DNA of 64,000 nucleotides from Martensiomyces pterosporus (taxonomy: Eukaryota; Kickxellomycota; Kickxellomycetes; Kickxellales; Kickxellaceae), in the NCBI GenBank assembly GCA_025201845.1, contig MU603981.1, forward strand, positions 4,938-68,937, read 5' to 3'. A model generated the notes under the pieces. It was given only the letters and a program-made list of their open reading frames with translations, was not told the DNA's origin and searched no databases. Shown piece by piece: positions 10,253-21,415 of this stretch. The position numbers and the translations under genes are program-made. Position 1 is the first letter of the stretch. The number at the start of each line of letters is the position of its first letter.

Positions 10253-12451
10253 ATGTCAGACTCCAGCCCTTCGAATATCAGCACCAAGTCGAAGGACAGA
10301 CTGCCACCCAATGCCCAGCGGCCAGGTACGAGCACAGGCAGCCCGCGCACCCGGGTGGGTGGCAGCGGAACGCCGTCGTCTTTGGCCCAGGCAGCGGAAC
10401 TGCGGGTGCCAAGCTCTTTTTCAGCTCGTTTTCCTCTGGACACACCGCCGGATGCACAGCGGCTCAGCAGCCGTGCGTCTGCTGCTGCTGCTGCTGTGGA
10501 CACGGACGACGATGATCCCACATCGACCTCAACTCCAGTGTGTTCGGAGATGATCCTCTCGGCGCCAGAGGCTGCCAGGCGGCTGAAGCAGCACCTTGTG
10601 ACACGGCCTATGAGCGAGGTACGCAATGGATATGGCGCTGGCGAGGGCTCGCAGCCGAGGAGCTACGGCAGTGTTGGCGAGGGCGATGTGGAGGGCGGGT
10701 ACTCGGGCGACGACAACGACGATGGCGAGCCCGAGGTAGACGCTGGAGGGTATAACGAGGAGGGAGAGGAAGAGCAAGTCACGGTCGACCCATTCATGCT
10801 GCCATCGGGCGACATCACGCACCATATCTACAGATGGCAGGAGGAGCACAGCCAGGCGCCCAGCAGCGTCAGGCGCAAGCACAACCGCACGCATTCGTTC
10901 TCCGTCATGACATCGGAGTCTGAGTGGGACGTGCCCTTCACGCGCGACCAAATCCGCGCACCGGGCGGCTTCCGCAGACAGTTCCTCCAGGATCGCGCAC
11001 TACGCCAGGGCAGGCAGCCAACCAACCAGCTCACGGCGAACTTTGTCGACTTCATTGGCCTCTACGGCCACTTCGCGGGTGGCGATTATCCGAGTGACGA
11101 GGACGACGACGAGGTGGAGGAAGACGAGGGCGCGTTGGAGGGCGGGGACCAGGAGGCTGGCTCGGCTGCGGTGGGCGATGGCCAGCAGCCCTCGTCTGAG
11201 CGCACGCCACTGAGGGGCGCAAGCAAGAGGCATGTGCATGATATCAAGGCAACGGCCACCCCGCAGAAGGCGTTTTTCTTGCTGGTCAAGGCGTTTGTGG
11301 GCACCGGTGTGCTGGTGCTTCCGCGCGCGTTCTTCAACGGCGGGCTGATATTCTCGACTATCCTCATGTCGGCCATCGCGTGGTACGCCCTGCACTGCAT
11401 GATCCTACTGACGGACGTGTACTTGAAGGAGGGCGGGAGCTACGGCGACCTGGCGCTAAAGCTCTATGGCAGGTCGCTCAAATACTGCGTCATGGTATCC
11501 ATTGTGCTTGCCCAGCTGGGGTTCTGCTGTGCCTACGTCATCTTTGTCTCGACCAACATGCGCGATCTGTGGAACACGGTGACTGGGTGCAGGTACAACT
11601 TTTCGGCGGAGTTTTGGATCCTCATCCAGCTGCTCGCGTACATTCCGCTGGCGTTTGTGCGAAAGATCAAGAAGTTTGCGTCGCTGTCGGTTGTTGGCAA
11701 CTTCTTCATCCTCGTTGGGCTTGGCTACTTGTTCGTGTACGACTTTTGGTCCATCGCCACCAAGGGCCCCTCCGAAGTCGTGCAGTTCAACCCGAGCCGC
11801 TTCCCGCTGCTCGTGGGCACGGCTGCCTTCTCCTACGAGGGTATCTCCCTGGTGATTCCCATTGTGGAGAGCATGGAGCACAAGGAGAAGTTCAACGAGG
11901 TGCTCACCTGGTCGCTCATCATCTGCGCTGGGCTCTTTGTCGTTATCGGCGCACTCTCCTACCTGACCTTTGGGAGCGACGTGGAGGCTGTGATTCTTCT
12001 CAACTTGCCCAACGACTCGGTGTGGACGCTTGGCGTGCAGTTCCTCTACTCCCTGGCCATCATCCTCTCGGTGCCCCTGCAGCTGTTCCCGGCTATTCGG
12101 ATTATTGAGTCGGGCATTTTCACCAGGTCGGGCAAGGGAAACCCCATTGTCAAGTGGCAGAAGAACCTGTTCCGCACCCTGATGGTCATCTTCATCGGCA
12201 TGGTGGCCATCTTTGGAGCAGAGAAGCTCGACAACTTCATCGCCATTGTGGGCGCCAGCTCGTGCCTCCCCCTGTCGTTCCTGTACCCGGTTATGCTGCA
12301 CTACAAGGCTGTGGCCAGCACGAGGTGGGCGAGGCTCAAGGACTTGGTGCTCATCGCGATTGCCCTGCTTGCTCTTGTCTATGTCACGTTTATCAGCATC
12401 CAGACTTGGGGGTCTGGTGCACCACCACTGGATCGCTGCGCTGCCCCTTGA
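10253..12451 (+). CDS. AVT3/4-like vacuolar amino-acid transporter
   Basis: 732 aa, single exon. The first ~335 residues are a Ser/Pro- and acid-rich cytosolic domain (SDEDDDEVEEDEGA) with a poly-Ala run. The transporter core then begins at ATPQKAFFLLVKAFVGTGVLVLPRAF, the amino acid/auxin permease (SLC36/AVT) signature at the first membrane helix. About eleven helices follow, including YEGISLVIPIVESM. Yeast Avt3/Avt4 export neutral amino acids from the vacuole and also have long N-terminal extensions, so a vacuolar amino-acid exporter is the best inference; the substrate cannot be read from sequence. Confidence 0.88.
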   Translation: MSDSSPSNISTKSKDRLPPNAQRPGTSTGSPRTRVGGSGTPSSLAQAAELRVPSSFSARFPLDTPPDAQRLSSRASAAAAAVDTDDDDPTSTSTPVCSEMILSAPEAARRLKQHLVTRPMSEVRNGYGAGEGSQPRSYGSVGEGDVEGGYSGDDNDDGEPEVDAGGYNEEGEEEQVTVDPFMLPSGDITHHIYRWQEEHSQAPSSVRRKHNRTHSFSVMTSESEWDVPFTRDQIRAPGGFRRQFLQDRALRQGRQPTNQLTANFVDFIGLYGHFAGGDYPSDEDDDEVEEDEGALEGGDQEAGSAAVGDGQQPSSERTPLRGASKRHVHDIKATATPQKAFFLLVKAFVGTGVLVLPRAFFNGGLIFSTILMSAIAWYALHCMILLTDVYLKEGGSYGDLALKLYGRSLKYCVMVSIVLAQLGFCCAYVIFVSTNMRDLWNTVTGCRYNFSAEFWILIQLLAYIPLAFVRKIKKFASLSVVGNFFILVGLGYLFVYDFWSIATKGPSEVVQFNPSRFPLLVGTAAFSYEGISLVIPIVESMEHKEKFNEVLTWSLIICAGLFVVIGALSYLTFGSDVEAVILLNLPNDSVWTLGVQFLYSLAIILSVPLQLFPAIRIIESGIFTRSGKGNPIVKWQKNLFRTLMVIFIGMVAIFGAEKLDNFIAIVGASSCLPLSFLYPVMLHYKAVASTRWARLKDLVLIAIALLALVYVTFISIQTWGSGAPPLDRCAAP

Positions 12452-12516
12452 GAGATAAGCGAGGCCTTTCAACTAGCGGATACTTTGTGTATTGAAGATT
12501 TGCTGCTGCTACGGTC

Positions 12517-12522
12517 AATAAA
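12517..12522 (+). terminator. AATAAA polyadenylation signal of the AVT-like gene
   Basis: AATAAA 66 bases after the transporter stop. It lies about 40 bases before the end of the convergent PET191 gene. Use is inferred, not shown. Confidence 0.5.
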
Positions 12523-12561
12523 AGTATGCGTGCGCTAAAAAAAAAGTGTCTAGGCAAGAGT

Positions 12562-12828
12562 CTACTCGCTCCATTTGGAGCTGTCTTCGGTTGTCTCGCT
12601 GTGGCGGACGCCCGAGTTTGGCACACCGCGCATCCGCTTACGCATGTCCAGCAGCCCGCGCTTGCACTCGAACAGGCTCTGCCTGAGCATGTGGCAGCGC
12701 TCGGGAATCAGCGTGGCCAGGTCTTTGTTCTTTACGCACTCTTCGACCGAGTGCCGCTTGATGAACACGCACTCGGATCGCAGGAGACACTGGATGTATT
12801 CGTCGCGGATTCCATCGCACGATGGCAT
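12562..12828 (-). CDS. PET191: PET191/COA5 cytochrome c oxidase assembly factor
   Basis: 88 aa, twin CX9C-type intermembrane-space protein needed for complex IV assembly. The sequence shows Cys spacing typical of the family: CDGIRDEYIQC, then SECVFIKRHSVEEC, then IPERCHMLRQSLFEC followed by KRGLLDMRKRMRG, the hallmark C-terminal motif. Length is close to other members, with a short polar C-terminal extension. Starts MPSCDG. It has no presequence, as expected for Mia40-dependent import. Convergent with the AVT-like gene. Confidence 0.92.
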   Translation of the reverse strand: MPSCDGIRDEYIQCLLRSECVFIKRHSVEECVKNKDLATLIPERCHMLRQSLFECKRGLLDMRKRMRGVPNSGVRHSETTEDSSKWSE

Positions 12829-13140
12829 GGCTGTGTTTCTTTGTGCTGGTGGCGCGAGAAAGGGGGGAGAGACAAGGAAGTAATTGCTAGGGCGTGGAGA
12901 TCGCCGTAATCCCAGACCTGCAAAACAGCGACGCCCTTCAGTAGCAGTGTGTGACCAGATGATGGGTTGTTTTTCTGCTATACGCTGTGGGGGAGGGGAG
13001 CCATTTCTGAAGCAGCTTTCCTCTACTGCAGCTACAAGACATCTGCCAGAAGGTATTATTCAGTAAGGTGAGACAAGTGGAAAATGGAGTGATTCAAAAG
13101 TGAAAAAAATTACACATGTGCAGTCAGCAGAGACAGCGGT
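12829..13140. other. Intergenic region between PET191 and the Cys-rich gene
   Basis: About 310 bases holding the PET191 5' flank and the metallothionein-like gene's 3' flank; both genes are on the minus strand. No gene or clear signal beyond A-rich tracts near 13085-13110. Confidence 0.4.
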
Positions 13141-13677
13141 TTAGCAAGTGCAGCCCTCGCTGCACTTGTTATCCGACGAAGGGCACTGGCAGTCAGTGCA
13201 CTGGCATCCGTGGCAGGCAGGCGCTGCGCACTTGCACTCGCCCTCGCACTTGCAGGAGGCAGAGACGGAGGTGGAGCACTCGCACTTGTCGCCGCACGCG
13301 CACTTGGAGGCGGAGCAGCAGCCCTTGCTCTTGGAGTCGGAGCAGCAGCCCTTGCTCTTGGAGGCGGAGCAGCAGCCCTTGCTCTTGGAGGAGCACTTGG
13401 CGCACTCGCATTGGTCGCACTCGCACGTGGTGCACTCGCACTTGATGCCCTCGCACTTGGAGCATTCACACTTGGAGTGCTTGCACTTGGTGCACGAGCA
13501 CTCGGCGCACTCGCACTTGTCTCCGCACTTGCACGTCTTGCAGCTGGCGTCCGAGGGGCAGGTGCACTGGGTGGTGCCGGGCTGGCCGCAGGTGCAGGCG
13601 GTGTAGTCGCACTTGCCGCCGCAGGTGCACGAGGCGCACTCGGCAGAGACGTTCTTCTTATCGCAGGGGCAGACCAT
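13141..13677 (-). CDS. Large metallothionein-like Cys-rich protein
   Basis: 178 aa with 50 cysteines by my count (28%), nearly all in C-x-C, C-x2-C and CC patterns. Tyr occurs once; Trp and Phe are absent. Lys, Ser, Glu, Gly and Ala fill most other positions. A tandem unit SKSKGCCSAS (or SD) occurs three times at residues ~93-122 and divides two Cys-dense halves. No signal peptide (MVCPCDKKN), so it is probably cytosolic. The composition indicates thiolate metal binding (Cu, Zn or Cd), as in metallothioneins, but most fungal metallothioneins are far shorter. A sharp TATA box sits 126 bases upstream of the ATG. A Cys-rich structural protein is the alternative; the missing secretion signal argues against it. 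Confidence 0.82.
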   Translation of the reverse strand: MVCPCDKKNVSAECASCTCGGKCDYTACTCGQPGTTQCTCPSDASCKTCKCGDKCECAECSCTKCKHSKCECSKCEGIKCECTTCECDQCECAKCSSKSKGCCSASKSKGCCSDSKSKGCCSASKCACGDKCECSTSVSASCKCEGECKCAAPACHGCQCTDCQCPSSDNKCSEGCTC

Positions 13678-16200
<2,523 letters not shown>

Positions 16201-16406
16201 GAGAGAAAAGCAATGGAAGATTCTCTCTTCACGTGACACAGCCTTTTCTATTGTTTCAATTTGATCCTAATCCGACGTTTTTTCCTCTCCATCTACCATA
16301 CTCGTCTTGGAGACGCGCAAACGGTAAACCCAGACGCCCCGCTCCCGCCGCACTGCAGCCGGCGCTTTCGTGGCACACCACACCGCTATTCGCATCTTGC
16401 CTACTC

Positions 16407-16412
16407 AATAAA
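16407..16412 (+). terminator. AATAAA between the WD40 gene and NAA20
   Basis: AATAAA 207 bases after the WD40 stop and 12 bases before the NAA20 ATG. It may end the upstream transcript, which would imply overlapping transcripts, or be chance. Confidence 0.3.
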
Positions 16413-16423
16413 GCCTACTCGAC

Positions 16424-16960
16424 ATGTCGACCATCAGACGGTTCCGGGCAATGGACATGTTCCGGTTCAACAACATCAACCTGGATCGGTACACGGAGAC
16501 CTACAACCTCCCCTTCTACCTCTCGTACATGTCCAGCTGGCCCGACCTCTTCCACGTCGCCGAGTCCGCCGACAGCACCCTGATGGGCTACATGATGGGC
16601 AAGGTAGAGGGCAAGAGGGAGCTCTGGCACGGCCACGTCACAGCCCTGACCGTCGCGCCCGAGTGCAGACGTCTGGGGCTCGGGCGCGGGCTGATGAGCT
16701 TTCTGGAAAATGCGTCGGAGAAGATATACGACTGCTTCTTTGTCGACCTGTTTGTCCGCCCGTCGAACACGGTGGCCATTGCCATGTACGAGAGCCTAGG
16801 CTACATCGTCTACCGCCAGGTTCTTGACTACTACGTCACCGATGGGGTGATGCCGACGGAGAACGCGTATGACATGAGAAAGGCGCTGGCGAGGGACGCG
16901 GACAGGAAGTCGGTGGTGCCGCTAAAGCACCCCGTCAGCGTCGAGGACACATACTTCTAG
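16424..16960 (+). CDS. NAA20: NAA20, catalytic subunit of NatB N-terminal acetyltransferase
   Basis: 178 aa GNAT-fold enzyme that acetylates nascent proteins starting Met-Asp/Glu/Asn/Gln, working with the NAA25 subunit at the ribosome. The sequence begins MSTIRRFRAMDMFRFNNIN and has NLPFYLSYMSSWPDLFHVAE, a family signature. The acetyl-CoA loop reads RRLGLGRGLM, after VTALTVAPECR. The C-terminal part (MYESLGYIVYRQVLDYY) also fits, as does the length. Same strand as the upstream WD40 gene, 223 bases between. Confidence 0.95.
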   Translation: MSTIRRFRAMDMFRFNNINLDRYTETYNLPFYLSYMSSWPDLFHVAESADSTLMGYMMGKVEGKRELWHGHVTALTVAPECRRLGLGRGLMSFLENASEKIYDCFFVDLFVRPSNTVAIAMYESLGYIVYRQVLDYYVTDGVMPTENAYDMRKALARDADRKSVVPLKHPVSVEDTYF

Positions 16961-17123
16961 CCGTCCGTGCCAGGGCTGTCTGTGCATGCCGGCGAGTAGT
17001 TTTGCTGGATAGTGAAATTTAAAGAGCTTAGAAACACTGCAAGAAGCACGAGTTACTGGAGAAAAGGGAGAGAAATGCTATTTTGGGGGGGGGGCTGCCT
17101 GTGGAGAGCAAGGCCCTTGCACC

Positions 17124-19127
17124 TTAGTTCTTCTTCTCGGCGTCCTTGAAGTCGGCGTCCTTGGCCGAAGAGGAAGAGTCGGAGGCGGACTCGGTGCTCT
17201 GGCTGGCGCGCTGCTTGTAGACCATCTCGAAGAGCTTGAGCGAAGCCTGCTGGACGTTGCCGGCCTGCTGCTTGATCTCCTCGGCCTTGAGGGTGGCCTC
17301 GCCCGAGTTGACCTTGGCGAGGGTCTGGCGGAGCTCGTCGAGCTGGGTGCGGATCTTCTCGGCCTCGGCCTTGTCGAGCTGCTCCTTGAACTCCTCGAGG
17401 TTCTTCTCGGTGTCGGTGATGATCGAGTCGGCGGAGTTGGTGGCCTCGATGACCTCGCGGCGCTCCTTATCAGCCTCGGCGTGCTTCTCGGCGTTGGCAA
17501 TCATCTCCTCAATCTCGGCGTCGCTGAGACCCGAGGAGGCAGCGATGGTGATCGACTGGTCGCGGTTGGTGGCCTTGTCCTTGGCCGAGACGTTGACGAT
17601 GCCGTCGGCATCAATGTCGAAGGTGACCTCGATCTGGGGAACGCCCTTGGGAGCTGGGGGCAGGCCAGTGAGCTGGAAGTTGCCCAGGAGCTTGTTGTCG
17701 CGGACAAGCTCGCGCTCGCCCTGGAAGACCTTGATCTCGACGGCGGTCTGGCCGTCAGCGGCGGTCGAGAAGACCTGCGACTTCTTGGTGGGGATGGTGG
17801 TGTTGCGGTTGATCAGACGGGTGAACACACCGCCAAGGGTCTCGATACCGAGCGACAGAGGAGTGACATCGAGGAGCAGGATGTCGGTGACCTCACCAGC
17901 GAGGACACCGCCCTGGATGGCAGCGCCCATCGCGACGGCCTCGTCGGGGTTGACGGCCTTGGTGGGGTCGCGGCCAAAGGTCGACTTGACGGTCTCCTGG
18001 ACCTTGGGCATGCGGGACATGCCGCCGACAAGGATGACCTCGCCGATCTGGTTGGCGGCGACGCCAGCGTCCTTGAGAGCCTTCTTGCAGGGCTCGATGG
18101 TGCGGTCGATGAGCGACTTGGTGAGCTGCTCGTACTGGGCACGGGTGAACTTGGTGTTGATGTGCTTGGGGCCCGAGGCATCGGCGGTGATGAAGGGCAG
18201 GTTGATGTCGGTCTGGACGGTGGACGAGAGCTCGATCTTGGCCTTCTCGCAAGCCTCGCGGATGCGCTGGATGGCCATGCGGTCGTTGCTGAGATCGATG
18301 CCAGACTCCTTCTTAAAGTCCTCGACAACCTTGCGCACAAGGAAGATGTCAAAGTCCTCGCCACCGAGGTGGGTGTCACCGTTGGTGGACTTGACCTCAA
18401 AGACGCCCTTCTGGATCTCGAGGATCGAGATATCGAAGGTGCCGCCACCGAGATCGTAGACAGCGACGAGCTTGTCGCCCTCCTTGTCAACGCCATAGGC
18501 CAGAGCAGCGGCCGTGGGCTCGTTGATCACACGCAGAACGTTGAGGCCAGCGATGGACCCGGCGTCCTTGGTCGCCTGGCGCTGCGAGTCGTTGAAGTAA
18601 GCAGGGACGGTGACGACCGCGTTCTTCACGGACTTGCCAAGGTAGGCCTCGGCGGTCTCCTTCATCTTGCCGACGACAAAGGCGCCAATCTGGGCAGGCG
18701 AGTAGGTCTTTCCGCGGGACTCAACCCAGGCGTCGCCGTTGCTGTGGGCGACGATCTTAAAGGGAACCTCCTTGATGTCGCGCTGGACCTCCTTGTCCTG
18801 GAACTTGCGGCCAATAAGACGCTTGGTGGCGAACAGGGTGTTCTCGGGGTTGACAACGGCCTGGCGCTTGGCGGGGACACCGACGAGGAGCTCGCCGTCC
18901 TTGGAGAAGGCGACGGTCGAGGGGGTGGTGCGGCCACCCTCGGCGTTCTCAATGACGCGGGTAGCCTTGCCCTCCATGACAGCGACGCACGAGTTGGTGG
19001 TTCCCAGGTCAATGCCGATGACCTGGCCCTGGACCTTGCTGCTCATGGCACGGTAGACCTGGCTGCTGGCCTTCAGGAAGCTGGGGCGAGCGGCGGACCG
19101 CAGGTTGCGCATGCAGGACATGTACAT
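17124..19127 (-). CDS. SSC1: Mitochondrial Hsp70 (Ssc1 type)
   Basis: 667 aa matrix chaperone that drives presequence import (PAM motor) and folding. An N-terminal presequence with Arg/Ser ([17 protein letters not shown]) precedes the ATPase domain starting [18 protein letters not shown]. Other Hsp70 signatures are [13 protein letters not shown] and [14 protein letters not shown]. The linker and start of the substrate domain read [18 protein letters not shown], the DnaK/mitochondrial form. The C-terminus is a helical lid ending in an acidic/basic tail (DAEKKN) with no ER or cytosolic EEVD signal. No introns. Strong codon bias is evident, producing a long antisense open frame. Confidence 0.97.
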   Translation of the reverse strand: MYMSCMRNLRSAARPSFLKASSQVYRAMSSKVQGQVIGIDLGTTNSCVAVMEGKATRVIENAEGGRTTPSTVAFSKDGELLVGVPAKRQAVVNPENTLFATKRLIGRKFQDKEVQRDIKEVPFKIVAHSNGDAWVESRGKTYSPAQIGAFVVGKMKETAEAYLGKSVKNAVVTVPAYFNDSQRQATKDAGSIAGLNVLRVINEPTAAALAYGVDKEGDKLVAVYDLGGGTFDISILEIQKGVFEVKSTNGDTHLGGEDFDIFLVRKVVEDFKKESGIDLSNDRMAIQRIREACEKAKIELSSTVQTDINLPFITADASGPKHINTKFTRAQYEQLTKSLIDRTIEPCKKALKDAGVAANQIGEVILVGGMSRMPKVQETVKSTFGRDPTKAVNPDEAVAMGAAIQGGVLAGEVTDILLLDVTPLSLGIETLGGVFTRLINRNTTIPTKKSQVFSTAADGQTAVEIKVFQGERELVRDNKLLGNFQLTGLPPAPKGVPQIEVTFDIDADGIVNVSAKDKATNRDQSITIAASSGLSDAEIEEMIANAEKHAEADKERREVIEATNSADSIITDTEKNLEEFKEQLDKAEAEKIRTQLDELRQTLAKVNSGEATLKAEEIKQQAGNVQQASLKLFEMVYKQRASQSTESASDSSSSAKDADFKDAEKKN

Positions 19128-21415
19128 CTTTCAAGAGATATCTATTTTTTTTTGGGTATGAGAAAAGAAGGGGTGGACACGTATTGGATAGAGTACAACA
19201 AGAAGAGCGAGAGCTGCCTTTGGGCGTGTTTTGAGGTTCTTATCCAACAGACGAGCGGAAGGACAAAGAATAAAAATTAGTGGCAAAGAAACGGATAAAA
19301 CGGAGAAGAGGGAGTCTAGCGCAGACAGCAGAACCAATGTACAAGATATAGCGTGGGTGTCACACTCGGCCTCGCAGGGAGGGCGCCGCTCTTATGTATG
19401 CTCTACAAATTTTTTTTCGTACTCTTGCTCAGCCGCATAGAAACCGCGCGAACGTTGTAGTAGACAGGCGTATTACGGTGAGAAGGCGCGGTCTATCTGA
19501 TCTGCACTGTGATTGGCTGACGGGCTGGGAAGAGCCATCTGCGGCTTACGGCAATCGAGCCGCGGACAGGCGCCGATGGCAGCGATTCGCCTGTTTCCCA
19601 GATTCGCGCGCAAAGCAGTCACGGTTCTTCTGCCTGATTCCATGGAGCAGGGCAGAGAGGCAGCTCCGTGCGCCATACGGATGTACGGGGCAAGCATGAC
19701 AGTAATGTAGCCCCTCCGATAGATAAGGGTGTGGCCACAATGACTAAGCGATGCTGAGAGCACCGTCTGATCACGGCGGCAGCAGCAGCAATCTCCCACT
19801 GGGGCGACGTCTGCAGCGGTGGCCCTTATAGCTGCTGCCGCCATCCTGTGATGAACGCTGCAGTTGAGGCTGGACACAGAAACGCCCTCCTCACGTGACG
19901 AATGCAGAGAGGCATGCAGCGAGCTGGGCTATATTGAGCTGGCGTCCATTGCCTGTTCTGGACTAAGCGCAATTCATTTGAAAAGCCAGAGTTTATCGCT
20001 GCGTAGACTTCATCACCAGAAACCGATCTGCCGGCAAATAGCAGCACACAGGGAGCCAAGAGGGTGAGGGCGGGGCGAGTGGCAGGAGAGCCTGTGGCAG
20101 CAGCAGCGGCTGTGCTGTTTCATCTGCACTTGCTCGCCTGCCGCCTCGTCTTGCTGGCCAGGCTTGCCCAATGGCTCGCTTGGGTGTATGCGCAGGTGAT
20201 ACCGAGTAAAGATGGCAAAAAACGGCTAGACATAGCCATCGCAAATGAAATGCGCTGCATTAAAATTGCAGCAGCGCTTCTTTCGTGAAGCGTGCATGCA
20301 TTGTTAAATACTCGGGGGTTGCTAGAACCTGCCAGCAGCTTCTTTCACTTCTCGCCCTCGCTCTTCTCCACCTCTACCTCCACCTCCATCGCCACGTCCG
20401 CCGTCGCTTGCAACACATTGCCAGTCATCGCCCCTTCTGGGCTACGTAGACACTGGAAGGACGCCTTGCATCCTCTCGCTGCTTCCACAAATCAGCCAAG
20501 GGGACAAATCCAGGACCGACCTCTACATCAAATCAGCAGATCTGTGGTATTTGAGCGGCGGGCTCGCACTCTGCAGCTCATTCCCAGACACTCCAACTCG
20601 CACATCGCTCCCACCCCCAACAAACGCGCATTTTAGCGTCGTGCAGCCGCTCAAAACACCGGGTGGGATAATGCGGGCGTGAGGCAGACGCGAGAAACAA
20701 CGTACAACAGCACCCTCAAGGTAGCAAAAGGCACCTCACCAAGCATCGATCCGCCCAATGACAATCACGCTAGAAAGGTAAGCCGAAAAATACGCCTTTT
20801 GCAGAGGCACGCAAACCCAACAAGCCATGTGATGGAGGCGCTCGATGCACGATGCTTCCGCTGCTGCTGCCTCAGTACATGCCGGCCAAACAACTTTTTC
20901 CTTCCTTTGCAACCAGCTTAACAGCTGGCTGGCTCGCTCTGCTGACAAGAGCAAGAGACTCGGCGCAAGCCCACCACCACCATTCCTCCGCTCTGTACGA
21001 CAGTATAAATTGGGCAGCAGCCCAAGCTGCTGGGCTTTGCCTTTCCTGTGTGTTGCGGCCCTTCGCTTCTAACCTCATGCCCCTTCTCCACCCTTGCTGA
21101 AAGCTCTCTTGTGCTGTACACTTACCAGCCACAGCCGTTTCTCCTTTCTATTGCCAGCCTCCCGGTGCCGCGTTTCCCACCGCGCCTTTTCTCTCTTCTC
21201 ACACACCGCATATCGCCGCCTCCGTGGCCTCAATTCTCCCACCTCTGTATATATCGCCTAATCCAGCGCAGCACAATCCATCTTTTCTCACTTCTCTTTC
21301 TCCTCCTCGTTGTGGCTATCTCTATTCATCTGCAAGCATAGCTAAACGCAACAGCACGCCCTTGTTCTTCCCACGCACTCTTCTATACACATTGCCACTT
21401 CGCCAAAAAAAAAAA
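19128..21415. other. 2.3 kb gene-free region between SSC1 and the five-exon WD40 gene
   Basis: The longest stretch here without a supported gene. Small frames (up to ~114 codons) lack domain features. From 20300 a TTAAATA element is followed by CT-rich sequence and, at 20774-20781, a good donor-like AAAGGTAAGCC. A TATA box at 21004-21010 and a second CT-rich leader at 21135-21410 precede the WD40 ATG. The upstream block could be a spliced leader or a noncoding transcript; nothing in the sequence decides. Confidence 0.4.
21004..21010 (+). promoter_or_regulatory. Candidate TATA box of the WD40/DUF2415-like gene
   Basis: TATAAAT in the context CAGTATAAATTGGG, followed by a long pyrimidine-rich leader and the ATG at 21416. 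The distance implies a leader of several hundred bases or a nearer secondary start at TATATAT (about 21247). Confidence 0.4.

Noticed and set aside
17481..19280. Long plus-strand frame (599 codons) over SSC1
   Set aside because: Low-complexity Leu/Gly/Asp/Val composition and exact antisense phase to a clear Hsp70; a codon-bias artefact.
20292..20636. 114-codon frame in the gene-free region
   Set aside because: Ser/Thr-rich reading of a CT-rich tract with no similarity; more like a leader than a gene.
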